DNA of 64,000 bases from Burkholderiaceae bacterium (lineage in GTDB: Bacteria > Pseudomonadota > Gammaproteobacteria > Burkholderiales > Burkholderiaceae_C): assembly GCA_031253795.1 (NCBI GenBank), contig JAIRVR010000049.1, forward strand, positions 1-64,000. Reading direction: 5' to 3'. A program made the position numbers and the translations under genes. This document shows, piece after piece, positions 1 through 10,338 of the stretch. The notes beneath the pieces are model-generated. The model did not search any database, was not told where the DNA came from, and saw nothing but the letters and a program-made list of their open reading frames with translations. Within the stretch, counting starts at the first letter, position 1, and every line of letters begins with the position of its first letter.

Positions 1-2024
<2,024 letters not shown>

Positions 2025-2268
2025 GTACACCTCTCGGTCAAAAGCGGACGCACGCAAAGGGAAACTCAAACAAGCGCCGCCAAAAGCAGGCGCGCAAGCG
2101 GGCAGAGCCCGCTAGGAAGCGGATGCAAACCCTGGGCAAGATGTCTGGGCGAACATTTGGTATGCAGTCCTTGCGGTAAGCGTGGGCCTTGCAGTTGCTG
2201 CAAATCTCGTGAATCCATCACGGGGCCCGGGCCGGAGGTGCTGCTGTCGCTCTTGCCAATATCCTCTA

Positions 2269-2294
2269 ATTATATCGGCTTACGCCAATTTCAA
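2269..2294 (-). promoter_or_regulatory. candidate rpoD promoter (-10 TATAAT)
   Basis: On the minus strand a perfect TATAAT lies at 2274-2269, upstream of rpoD and just past the dnaG stop. The best nearby -35-like hexamer, TTGAAA at 2294-2289, is only 14 bp away, which is short for sigma-70, so the -35 assignment is weak. A transcript starting here would have a leader of about 235 nt before the rpoD ATG at 2024. No convincing gene was seen in the 2025-2290 interval. Confidence 0.4.
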
Positions 2295-4288
2295 GAGGAA
2301 GCACGCATCTGGTTTTCCAGTACCTGCAGTCGGGCATAGAGATCGCGCAGGCGCTGGGCGGCGCTGGGATCGCGGGCCATGTCGCGTACGGCCTCATTGG
2401 TCTGGGCCTTGATGTGGTCGATGAGGATGCGGTTGAGCACGCCGCGCAGCTCGCGGCGCAGCTCGGGCAGCTCGCCCTCGGGCTGGGCATGGGGCCCGCT
2501 CATCAGCTTGTCGGCCAGCGGTTCGTGGGGCAGGCCGCGCAGTTGCTCGCGCAGCACGGCGAAAGGGCGGGGACCCGACTCCTGGAACTGGGCTTCCAGC
2601 CAGCCGAAGAGTGCGCCATGGCCGCCAGCGCAGCGCGACAGGGCGTCAAAGTCCTCATGGGTGAGCTCTTCCATGAACTCCATATGGGCCATCAGCAACC
2701 GGGCTGCCTGGTCGGTGCGCGTGGCCGGGGCCGCGCGCGGTCCCATGGGTGGCGGATTCCAGTCGCCACGTCCATTCTTGTCCCAGGGTTTTTTGTTCCA
2801 GGGTTTTTTGCCGCGGCTGCCGTCATTGCGCCAGCCACCCTGTCCACCGGGACCACCGGGGCGTTCGGACCAGGACGGGGCTGCGTACTCCGCGTCCGAT
2901 GCCCATTCGGGCGCAGCCGCGCCCTGGCCGGAATAACCGCCATGGCCGGCCCCCGCGGCGGATGGGCCGCGCACGGGCGCGCTGCGCGAGGCCTCCTGGC
3001 TCCAGAGTTCGGACAGGTCGCGGGCCGGCAGTTGCACCAGGTCGGCGATCTCACCCAGCAACTGGCGCTTGAGGGCGCCGTCGGGCAGGGCCGTCCACAG
3101 TGGCCGGGCATTGCTGGCCATGTGGGCACGGCCTTCGGCCTGACCGAGATCGCAGCCTTCGCTCGCGGCCTCGACCAGGAAGCGGCTCAGCGGCAGGGCA
3201 TCGCCCACATAGCGGGCAAAGGCATCGCTGCCATATTCGCGGATGAAGCTGTCGGGATCGTGCTCGGCCGGCAGAAAGAGAAACTTGACGCTGCGTGTAT
3301 CGCTGGCATAAGGCAGAGCCGCGTCCAGCGCCTTGCGCGCCGCGCGCCGGCCCGCGGCGTCGCCGTCGAAGCTGAAGACCACGGCGTCGGTAAATCGAAA
3401 CAGTTTGTGAACATGTTCGGCCGTGCAGGCCGTGCCCAGGGTGGCCACGGCATTGGCAAAGCCCAGCTGGGCCAGAGCCACCACGTCCATATAGCCTTCG
3501 GTGACGAGTGCATAGCCCATGTCGCGCAGGGCGCTGCGTGCCTCGAACAGTCCGTAGAGTTCGCGGCCTTTGTGGAATACCGGGGTTTCGGGCGAATTCA
3601 GGTACTTGGGCTTTTCATCGCCGAACACGCGTCCGCCAAATCCTATGCATTCGCCCTTGGCGTTGCGGATGGGAAACATCAGGCGGTCGCGGAAGCGGTC
3701 GTAGCGCTTGTTGTCGTCCTCGCCCACGATGACCAGGCCCGACTCCTCCAGCTGGGGATCGTCGTAGTGGGGGAAAACGCTGGCCAGCGAGCGCCAGCCT
3801 GCGGGCGCATGGCCCAGGCCGAAGCGCCTGGCGGTTTCGCCCGAGACGCCCCGCCGCTTGAGGTATGCAATGGCCTGCGGCGAAGCCTTGAGATGCTTGC
3901 GGTAGGCTTCCCCGGCCTTTTCCAGCACATCGGTCAGCGAGGCCTGCCTTTGCTTTTGCGCAGCCTGGCGCTCGCGTTCGGCGGGGCTGATGTCATCCTG
4001 GGGTACCTGCAGGCCGACCTGGCCCGCGAGATCCTGTACGGCCTCCACGAAGCCCATGCCGGCATGGTCCATCAGAAAGCCGATGGCATTGCCGTTCTTG
4101 CCGCAGCCAAAGCAATGGTAGAACTGCTTGCTGGGGCTGACGGTGAAAGAGGGCGACTTCTCGCTGTGGAAGGGGCACAGGCCCATGAAGTTGGCGCCGC
4201 CCTTTTTGAGCTGCACGTAGCGGCCCACGATGTCGACCACGTCGACACGTGCGAGCAGCTCCTGGATGAACGATTGGGGGATGGACAC
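2291..4288 (-). CDS. dnaG: DNA primase DnaG
   Basis: Synthesises RNA primers for the replication fork together with DnaB helicase. The protein has 665 residues with a GTG start at 4288. The N-terminal zinc ribbon uses C38-x2-H41 (CPFH) and C59-x2-C62 (CFGC). The RNA-polymerase core and TOPRIM domain follow, with the catalytic EGYMD motif at 264-268 and DGD at 308-310. A Gly/Pro/Asn-rich linker at about 430-510 leads to the C-terminal DnaB-interacting helical domain. The length is slightly above the roughly 580-660 usual for the family because of this linker. It sits upstream of rpoD on the same strand, and 47 bp downstream of a sensor kinase gene rather than the rpsU gene often found there. 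Confidence 0.97.
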   Translation of the reverse strand: MSIPQSFIQELLARVDVVDIVGRYVQLKKGGANFMGLCPFHSEKSPSFTVSPSKQFYHCFGCGKNGNAIGFLMDHAGMGFVEAVQDLAGQVGLQVPQDDISPAERERQAAQKQRQASLTDVLEKAGEAYRKHLKASPQAIAYLKRRGVSGETARRFGLGHAPAGWRSLASVFPHYDDPQLEESGLVIVGEDDNKRYDRFRDRLMFPIRNAKGECIGFGGRVFGDEKPKYLNSPETPVFHKGRELYGLFEARSALRDMGYALVTEGYMDVVALAQLGFANAVATLGTACTAEHVHKLFRFTDAVVFSFDGDAAGRRAARKALDAALPYASDTRSVKFLFLPAEHDPDSFIREYGSDAFARYVGDALPLSRFLVEAASEGCDLGQAEGRAHMASNARPLWTALPDGALKRQLLGEIADLVQLPARDLSELWSQEASRSAPVRGPSAAGAGHGGYSGQGAAAPEWASDAEYAAPSWSERPGGPGGQGGWRNDGSRGKKPWNKKPWDKNGRGDWNPPPMGPRAAPATRTDQAARLLMAHMEFMEELTHEDFDALSRCAGGHGALFGWLEAQFQESGPRPFAVLREQLRGLPHEPLADKLMSGPHAQPEGELPELRRELRGVLNRILIDHIKAQTNEAVRDMARDPSAAQRLRDLYARLQVLENQMRASS

Positions 4289-4305
4289 GTCCGTATTGTG
4301 CCTGC

Positions 4306-4322
4306 GCGCCGCCTTGCGGCGC
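4306..4322 (-). other. short perfect hairpin between sensor kinase gene and dnaG
   Basis: GCGCCGC, a 3-nt loop and GCGGCGC form a perfect 7-bp stem in the 47-bp gap between the kinase stop and the dnaG GTG. No T-run follows it on the minus strand, so it does not look like an intrinsic terminator. Read-through from the two-component genes into dnaG is therefore possible. It may simply be an RNA structure near the dnaG ribosome-binding region. Confidence 0.35.
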
Positions 4323-4335
4323 TGCCCCGGGGGCT

Positions 4336-6483
4336 TCAGCCCAGGCGCTGGAAGGTCAGGGTGAAGGCCACGCCGTCGGCGGTGTTGTGCACGCCGATGG
4401 TGCCGCCCATCTTGGCCATGTAGGTCTTGGCCACGAACAGGCCCTGGCCCCGGTGTTCACCGTTGCCGGTGCGCGGGGGCTTGTGGGGGTCGGACACGCC
4501 CAGCTCGAAGATGCGCTCCAGCAACTCATCGGCAATGGTGGCGCCCTGGTTGTGCAAGGTGGCGCTGGCTGTGGATTCCGAGGCGGACAGCGACAGCGTG
4601 ATGGGGGTCCCTGCAGGCCGATAGCCATCGGCATTGCGCAGGATGTGGGTGACCACGTCTTCCAGCGCGAATTCGTCTGCCCGCACGATGACGGCGCCCA
4701 CGCCGCCTGCATAGGCCACGCCGGCAATGCCCGCGAAGTGCGCATTGGCCGCCACATGGGTGAGAAAGGCATCCAGATCCAGCCGTCCCTGGGGCAGGTT
4801 GGCGGCCTGCAGGGCTTCGGCCGGCGAGGCCGTGCCATACAGAACATGAACCGCCTGCTGCATGCGCTGCACATAGCGGTGGCCCGGATCGTCGGGACCG
4901 TGCAGCACCATCAGCGACTGCAGGGGCGACATGATTTCGTGGCCCACGGCGTGCCACATGTCGCGTTCCTGCTGGGCGCGCAGTTGTTCGCGCTGCAGGT
5001 CGTCCTTGACGCGCTGCAGCAGGTCGGCCAGGCCGCCGGCCAGAATGCCCAGTTCATCCGGGCCGCGCAGGTCCGATATGTCAAGGTCGCTCAGGCGCGG
5101 GCCGATGTGGCCGTCCTGTACGTTATAGGACACGGCGGCGGCGCGGCGCGTGAGGGCGGTGATGCGGCGGATCAGCCCCAGCTCGACCACCAGCCAGGCC
5201 AGCGCAATGGCTGCCAGCATGGCGCCCAGGTACCACGACAGGCGCGTGGCCACAGCCGCCAGCCCCTGCTCCACGTCGCGCGGATGCCCGGTGAAGCTGA
5301 CGAGGTAGTTGCCGACGGGGGTGTACAGAATGTCCTGCCCCGTGGGCGCGGCCGGCGTGTTAACGGCCGGGGAGACGCCGGCGGCGTCCAGCGGCAGCCA
5401 GCGGATCAGGCGCAGCAGCCAGGGGGCCGAGGGCTGGACTTGCACGTCCTGGCCCTTGAGCGTGATGGTGCCGGCGTCTTCGCTTCCCATTTTGCGGATC
5501 TGCACGCGTTCGCCGGGAAGCAGGCTGCGCGAGAGCTCATCCAGCGAGGCCGCCAGTTGTGCGCCGGGGGCATTGCTGTCGAACAGGGGGCTGGCCGTCT
5601 CGCCGGGCGGCAGCATTTCCACCCGCAGGCGCATGCTGCCCAGGTCCTCGGGCGGCCAGGCAGGGCGCATGTCCTTGCGGAACAGGGCATCGCGAAAGAG
5701 TTCGACGGGCAGGCGGATGGAGTAGTGGGTGCGGCGCAGGCAGTCGCCGCCGGCCGGGGCCACCGTGTCCGGAGCCAGGTCGCGGCAGGCACTGTTTTGC
5801 CAGAGCCAGCCGCGGAAGTCCCGCACTGGCCGTGCACGGGCGTCCAGTTGCGGCGTGCCGTTGTCCACAAAGCCCGTGAGCCGTCCGCGCGCGGCCTGGT
5901 TGGCCTGGGGGGCCATGGCCTCGTAGGGCGCGATCCAGTGGTAGGTGCTGCCGCGCATGTCCAGCGTGATGCGGGCACGGTGTGCGGCGGCGGGCGTCCG
6001 GGAGCCGCGTTCGCGCGGCACCAGTTCACCCGCCTGGAAGCTGCCCACCAGGTAGATGAATCCACCTGCATAAGGGTTGCTGCCGATGGCCGCGCACAGC
6101 GAAGCGCCGTCGGGGTACTGCACCGAGCATCCCGCCATCTCCACCGCCTGCTGGGATTTTTGCGGGTCGTCGAAATCGATGGCGGCGTAAGGCAGCAGCA
6201 GCGGCGCCAGCGGGGTCACGCCCTGGCCCAGGCGGCCGGCGTTGAGCAGGGCCAGGCGGCCTGCGGGGTGGCGCAGACGGGCCATGATCTCGGACTGGCT
6301 GCGCACGAAACCATGCTGATAGGCCTGCCAGGCGCGTTCCTTTTCGTCCTTGAGCACCACCACGCTCAGTGCCAGCGTGGCCACGGCCAGCAGCAGGAAC
6401 ACACCGCGTACCAGGATGCGGCGACGAAACGCGGGCAGTCCCAGGCGCGGAAACTCCAGCCGGGGCTTGAGCAGCCGCTTCAT
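4336..6483 (-). CDS. two-component sensor histidine kinase
   Basis: Membrane sensor kinase of 715 residues. A transmembrane helix at about 26-45 is followed by a large extracytoplasmic region of nearly 370 residues, a second transmembrane helix (SWYLGAMLAAIALAWLVVEL), a short linker and a HisKA helix with the phospho-acceptor box WHAVGHEIMSPL (His at about 515). The C-terminal HATPase_c domain has an N-box-like HILRNADG near 617 and a G-box GEHRGQGLFVAK. Its start overlaps the stop of the response-regulator gene by 4 nt (ATGA), so the two are translationally coupled. I do not recognise the sensor domain; it has several Cys and no obvious PAS or Cache signature. The stimulus is unknown. Confidence 0.9.
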   Translation of the reverse strand: MKRLLKPRLEFPRLGLPAFRRRILVRGVFLLLAVATLALSVVVLKDEKERAWQAYQHGFVRSQSEIMARLRHPAGRLALLNAGRLGQGVTPLAPLLLPYAAIDFDDPQKSQQAVEMAGCSVQYPDGASLCAAIGSNPYAGGFIYLVGSFQAGELVPRERGSRTPAAAHRARITLDMRGSTYHWIAPYEAMAPQANQAARGRLTGFVDNGTPQLDARARPVRDFRGWLWQNSACRDLAPDTVAPAGGDCLRRTHYSIRLPVELFRDALFRKDMRPAWPPEDLGSMRLRVEMLPPGETASPLFDSNAPGAQLAASLDELSRSLLPGERVQIRKMGSEDAGTITLKGQDVQVQPSAPWLLRLIRWLPLDAAGVSPAVNTPAAPTGQDILYTPVGNYLVSFTGHPRDVEQGLAAVATRLSWYLGAMLAAIALAWLVVELGLIRRITALTRRAAAVSYNVQDGHIGPRLSDLDISDLRGPDELGILAGGLADLLQRVKDDLQREQLRAQQERDMWHAVGHEIMSPLQSLMVLHGPDDPGHRYVQRMQQAVHVLYGTASPAEALQAANLPQGRLDLDAFLTHVAANAHFAGIAGVAYAGGVGAVIVRADEFALEDVVTHILRNADGYRPAGTPITLSLSASESTASATLHNQGATIADELLERIFELGVSDPHKPPRTGNGEHRGQGLFVAKTYMAKMGGTIGVHNTADGVAFTLTFQRLG

Positions 6484-7205
6484 GGTCGTGGTGCCGCGCC
6501 GGCCTGGCCGACCCAGCGAAAGCCGCGCATGGGGACGTTCTCTATGCCTTCGAAGCCTGGGTCCACCTCGCGCAGGGCCTCGCGGATGGTGCTCACGTGC
6601 TTGCGCACGTTGTCGCGGTTGCGGCCGCTTTTGACGACCTCGAACAGTTCGTCATAGGAGACCACTTCGCCACTGCGCTGGTGCAGCGTGGCCAGGATGC
6701 GCTGTGCCGTCAGTGGCAGGTTGATGCGCTGGCCGCGCCAGGTGGGTGTGCGTTGCCACAGCGGGTCCAGCACCAGGGCGTCCCCCGCAGGCTGGGGGAC
6801 CGTCTGCGCGGCGGCTGGCGCCATGCGCTGCGTGGTGCGCAGGATGTCCAGAAAGGTCTCGATGAAGTCCGCTTCCTCGAACGTGGTCTTTTGCAGGTAG
6901 TCCCAGGCATCCAGGGCTTTCATGATGCTGCGGTAGATGGCCGCCGGCATGGCAGACACCACCAGCACCGGAGTACCCTGGCCCAGCTTGTTGATGGCAT
7001 TGATCAGGGCCACGCCGGCATGGCGTTCGCGGCCCAACTCGATGTCCAGCACCACGGCGTCGTAGCGCTCGCGCGCCAGGGCGGCCTCGGCCTCGTCGCG
7101 GGTGAACCACTGGTCGATCTCGATGCCGCTGCGCACGCTGCGTATCCATCCCGCCAACTGGTTGCTGGTGGGCAGGTCGTCTTCGATCACGGCGATACGG
7201 GTCAT
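6480..7205 (-). CDS. two-component response regulator with winged-helix output
   Basis: 241-residue DNA-binding regulator paired with the overlapping kinase gene. The receiver domain carries the acidic pocket E8-D9-D10, the phospho-acceptor D54 (VVLDIELG), a Ser in VVSAMP and the conserved Lys in YLQK. The C-terminal domain (about 150-230) has the winged-helix pattern of the Trans_reg_C/OmpR class (SGEVVSYDELFEVV, then a recognition-helix region RDNVRKHVSTIREAL and a C-terminal GFRWVG wing). It is the first gene of the minus-strand cluster regulator-kinase-dnaG-rpoD and is divergent from the SPFH gene. The 253-bp divergent region contains clustered GTGGCT half-sites that could be its targets. 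The target genes are not known. Confidence 0.9.
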   Translation of the reverse strand: MTRIAVIEDDLPTSNQLAGWIRSVRSGIEIDQWFTRDEAEAALARERYDAVVLDIELGRERHAGVALINAINKLGQGTPVLVVSAMPAAIYRSIMKALDAWDYLQKTTFEEADFIETFLDILRTTQRMAPAAAQTVPQPAGDALVLDPLWQRTPTWRGQRINLPLTAQRILATLHQRSGEVVSYDELFEVVKSGRNRDNVRKHVSTIREALREVDPGFEGIENVPMRGFRWVGQAGAAPRP

Positions 7206-7353
7206 GGAGGCTCTGGGGGAAGGTGGCTTGCAAAGGCACGCAAGGTGCCGCCTGGCGGATTATCCCGAGCCCGGGCCGGCCTGCGTGTGAGTTTTTCTTC
7301 CGCGCCCGGAGGATTCCCTCTGCCAGCGTGAGCGCATTGGGCCGGGCGCCGCA

Positions 7354-7431
7354 TTGTGGCTTCCGGGGTGGATCCGAACAATCGGTCCCCAATGAGCCAC
7401 CCATCGGCGGTGGCTCAGAAACAGCCACAAC
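7354..7431. promoter_or_regulatory. cluster of four GTGGCT half-sites in a divergent promoter region
   Basis: Within the region between the response regulator (minus) and the SPFH gene (plus), TTGTGGCT (7354-7361), TGAGCCACC (7393-7401), GGTGGCTCA (7409-7417) and AGCCACAA (7424-7431) share one core. The two inner copies form a perfect 9-bp inverted repeat with a 7-nt loop. The two outer copies form a second perfect 8-bp inverted repeat. This could be operator DNA for a dimeric regulator or, for the inner pair, a hairpin in the 5' leader about 40 nt before the SPFH start. Confidence 0.45.
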
Positions 7432-7458
7432 ACCGAACCACATCCGAGAGAAAATGCC

Positions 7459-8787
7459 ATGAAAGCCACCTGGAACCGCATCATGCAGGCCCTGAAAGGC
7501 CGCCGCTTTGCCCGCCTGGGCGCGGATGGCGAAAGCCTTGCCGAAACGGCGCAGGACGGTGACGCACCGGCGGGCAGCGCCATCCGTCGCACGCCGGTGG
7601 ACTGGGCCTGCATGCTGCCCTCTGCCCGTACGGCGCGCTGGCTGGCCGCCGGCACCGTGGTGGCGGCGGCGGGCCTGCTGCTGGTGCGCAACCCGCCCAT
7701 GCGGCACCTGGCCCAGGGCGAGCTGGGCGTGCGCCTGAACCAGTTCACGGGCGACGTCAGCCTGTGGCGCGATGCCAGCATGTGGGTGCTGCCCGGCCTG
7801 CACACGGTGCGCATCTTTTCGCTGCGTGACCAAAGCTACCGCCCCGAGGCCATGCGTGAAGCCGACGGCAGCGCCCCGCTGCAGTCGATCGAGGGCCTGT
7901 CACTGGGCCTGGACCTGAATGTGCGCTATGCACTGGACCCTGCGTCTGCAGCCGTCCGCTCCGGCAACCTGCCTGCCGACGTGGCCACCGACATCGTGGA
8001 GCCGGCCGTGCAGGGCCTCGTCTACAAGGTCTTCGCCCGCTACACGGTGCGCGAGATCTTCTCGTCCAAGCGCGCCGAGATCGCTCAGATCATGGAGACT
8101 GAATTGCGCGCGCGCCTGGCGGCCGATGGCGTGACGCTGCGCAGCATCCAGATCGGCAAGGTGGATCTGCCCGCCGAGTACCGCCGGGGCATGGACAGCC
8201 TGCTGGCCGAAGAGCTGGCCTCGGAGAAGATGCGTTACACGCTGGAGCTCAAGGACAAGCGCGTCAAGGAAACCGAACTGGACGCCGCCGCCGACAGGGT
8301 GCGACGCGAAGTGGCTGCCGAAGCGGCCGCACGCGAGCAGGTGATCGCCGCGCGCGCCCAGGAAGAGGCCATGAAGCATGTGCTGCCCTTCAAGCAGCGC
8401 CAGATCGAGCAGCGCCAGCTGGAAGCCGAGGCTGAGCGTGTGGCCCGCGTCAAGTCCGCCGAGGGCAGCGCCCAGGCCCGGCGCATCGAGGCCAGCGGCG
8501 AAGCCGACGCGCGCCAGAAGCTGGCCGAGGCCGAGGCCTTTCGCATGGACCGCCTGGGCAAGGTCAGCGCCGAGCAGATGGCGCGCGAGGGCACGCTGAT
8601 CACGCGCTATCCGCTGCTCGTGCAAAAGACACTGGCCGACAAGCTGTCGGACAAGATCCAGGTCATCATCGCGCCGCCGCCCGCGAATGGCGATTTCATC
8701 GGCGCGGCGCTGCTCGGCGGCAGCCGCCATGCGCAGGCGGGTGCGGCTTCCGTGGCGGGCGACGATGCCGTGGGCCAGGAGCAGTAA
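7459..8787 (+). CDS. SPFH/band-7 (stomatin/prohibitin-like) membrane protein
   Basis: 442 residues. An N-terminal cytoplasmic stretch is followed by one transmembrane helix at about 61-76 (WLAAGTVVAAAGLLLV), then an SPFH domain (LAQGELGVRLNQFTGDV to about 260) and a long Ala/Glu/Arg-rich coiled coil (about 265-385). Such proteins oligomerise in membrane microdomains and often scaffold or restrain proteases and envelope stress functions; that role is inferred from the family. It differs from the HflK/HflC pair elsewhere in the window in having a longer N-terminus. The next gene starts 3 nt after its stop, so the two are likely co-transcribed. The ATG at 7459 was chosen because the transmembrane and SPFH domains follow in frame; an upstream ATG at 7453 is a weaker alternative. 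Confidence 0.88.
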   Translation: MKATWNRIMQALKGRRFARLGADGESLAETAQDGDAPAGSAIRRTPVDWACMLPSARTARWLAAGTVVAAAGLLLVRNPPMRHLAQGELGVRLNQFTGDVSLWRDASMWVLPGLHTVRIFSLRDQSYRPEAMREADGSAPLQSIEGLSLGLDLNVRYALDPASAAVRSGNLPADVATDIVEPAVQGLVYKVFARYTVREIFSSKRAEIAQIMETELRARLAADGVTLRSIQIGKVDLPAEYRRGMDSLLAEELASEKMRYTLELKDKRVKETELDAAADRVRREVAAEAAAREQVIAARAQEEAMKHVLPFKQRQIEQRQLEAEAERVARVKSAEGSAQARRIEASGEADARQKLAEAEAFRMDRLGKVSAEQMAREGTLITRYPLLVQKTLADKLSDKIQVIIAPPPANGDFIGAALLGGSRHAQAGAASVAGDDAVGQEQ

Positions 8788-8790
8788 GCC

Positions 8791-10293
8791 ATGATCACCG
8801 TCTCCACTCTTGCCGCGGCCGCCATGGCGGCCAGCATGGGCAGTGCCGTCGTGGTGCAGGACCAGGCCAGCCTGCGCGCGGCTCCGCGCGACGGCGCACA
8901 GCAGCAGGCCAGCCTCTGGCAGGGCGAGGTGCTGGAAGTGCGCGGCGAGCGCCTGGATTACCTCCAGGTCTGGGACCACCGGCGCGAGCGGGGTGGTTTC
9001 ATCCGCGCCAGCGACGTGCGCCGCGTGGCCCTGACCGAGGCCGAGGCCCCCGCGCTGCTGGCCGTGCTGCGCTTCATGCAGGACACGCCGGGTGCCGAAG
9101 CGCTGGGCATCGGCCTGGCGGCCGCCTATCTGCAGGCCGCGCCGGCCAAGGCGCTGGCGGGCACCGAAGGCGTCCAGGCCTTCGACGCCCTGGGGGGCTT
9201 TGCCGACCGGCTGGCACGCCGCGCCTCTGCGGCGTCGCCGGGCAAGGCTTCGGGTACCACGCTGTCGGCCCACCTGGATGTGGCCCAGGGCTATGGACTG
9301 CGCTTCGCGACCCATGAGGTCGAAGGCCGCATGCAGGTCTGCTACGAAGGGGAGTTCTTCCGCCGCGTACTGGCCCTGCCGGCCGCCGATGCATCGCAGC
9401 GCGCGCGTGCAGCCCTGGCGCTGACGCGCCCCGAGTGCATAGACCCGGATCTGCCCGCGCACGAGCGCGCCCGCATGCATGCCTGGCAGGCCGACGTGCT
9501 GGAGCGTGTGGATGTCGCGGGTCTGCCGGCCCATTTGCGTGGCCGTGTGCAACTGCGCCGTGCCGGCGTGTGGAGCGCGCAGGCCTTCCAACTGGCGCGC
9601 AGGCGCATGGACGACCCCGCCGTGGCCGCCTCGGCCGCGCGCGCCCTGGCCGAATTCACCAGCGTGGCCAGGTCCGAGCTGCCCGACGAGGACCAGAGCG
9701 CCTACAACGATGCCGCCATGCGGGTGGGCGCCGTACGCTGGGCCCTGTCACCCGTGCCTGCCGGTTCGCCGGCCGCCGGAGCGCCGGCCGCCGGTTCGCC
9801 GGCCGCCGGTTCTCGCCCCACACTGCTGGCCGAGTCAGGTGCGCCCGGCGAGACCTGCGTGCTGCTGGTGGATGCGCAGCACGGTGCGAAGGCGCCACTG
9901 CTGCGCCGTTGCACCTATGGCGTGGTGTGGATGGCCTCGGCCAGCACCAACCGTGAAGGCACGGCCGTGGCGCTGGCCGTGCAGCCCCTGGAGGGCTGGC
10001 GTGAGCTGTGGGTTCTGCGCAAGACCGAGGCCGGCTGGCTGGCCGATGTGCTGCCCCCGGCCGCCGCCGCGCCCGAGACTGGCGTGATCGAGTGGGCGGG
10101 CTGGGTGCCCGGCGGCCAGCGCATGCTGGTGTCGCGCGAGGCCCGTGGCCAGGGCCGCTACCGCCGAAGCTTCGAAGTGGTGCAGCTGGACGGCCTGGCC
10201 ACCGAGCGCGTGACGGGCGATGTGTCGTCCCTGCCGCTGTTCCAGCGCTGGCAGGATCCGGCCTGGAAGCGCCAGACGCTCAGCCTGCGCTGA
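8791..10293 (+). CDS. secreted SH3-like protein, function unknown
   Basis: 500 residues. A short N-terminal hydrophobic segment ([14 protein letters not shown]) could be a signal peptide. It is followed by an SH3b-like stretch at about 20-75 ([13 protein letters not shown] to [12 protein letters not shown]), of the kind found in periplasmic proteins that bind cell wall or peptide. The remaining 400 residues are helical and then beta-rich and match no family I can name. A small in-frame repeat of PAAG units lies near residues 325-340. It starts 3 nt after the SPFH stop and presumably acts with it at the envelope; this is inference from position only. Confidence 0.75.
   Translation: MITVSTLAAAAMAASMGSAVVVQDQASLRAAPRDGAQQQASLWQGEVLEVRGERLDYLQVWDHRRERGGFIRASDVRRVALTEAEAPALLAVLRFMQDTPGAEALGIGLAAAYLQAAPAKALAGTEGVQAFDALGGFADRLARRASAASPGKASGTTLSAHLDVAQGYGLRFATHEVEGRMQVCYEGEFFRRVLALPAADASQRARAALALTRPECIDPDLPAHERARMHAWQADVLERVDVAGLPAHLRGRVQLRRAGVWSAQAFQLARRRMDDPAVAASAARALAEFTSVARSELPDEDQSAYNDAAMRVGAVRWALSPVPAGSPAAGAPAAGSPAAGSRPTLLAESGAPGETCVLLVDAQHGAKAPLLRRCTYGVVWMASASTNREGTAVALAVQPLEGWRELWVLRKTEAGWLADVLPPAAAAPETGVIEWAGWVPGGQRMLVSREARGQGRYRRSFEVVQLDGLATERVTGDVSSLPLFQRWQDPAWKRQTLSLR
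9763..9807 (+). repeat. three 15-bp tandem repeats inside the SH3-like protein gene
   Basis: Units at 9763-9777, 9778-9792 and 9793-9807 (first and third GGTTCGCCGGCCGCC, the second differing at two positions) encode a Ser/Ala-Pro-Ala-Ala-Gly linker. The copies are near identical, so the linker length may vary between strains. Confidence 0.85.
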
Positions 10294-10338
10294 AGCGCGC
10301 CCCGTGCCGCCCCGGCGTGCCGCGAATCCTGTGGCGGC

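Noticed and set aside
2157-2339. Short ORF between rpoD and dnaG.
   Set aside because: No ribosome-binding site or recognisable sequence, and it overlaps the rpoD promoter region and the dnaG 3' end.
4387-6657. Very long ORF on the plus strand opposite the sensor kinase and regulator genes.
   Set aside because: It is antisense to convincing genes with conserved domains, has biased His/Gln/Gly-rich composition and matches no family. Such shadows are common in GC-rich genomes.
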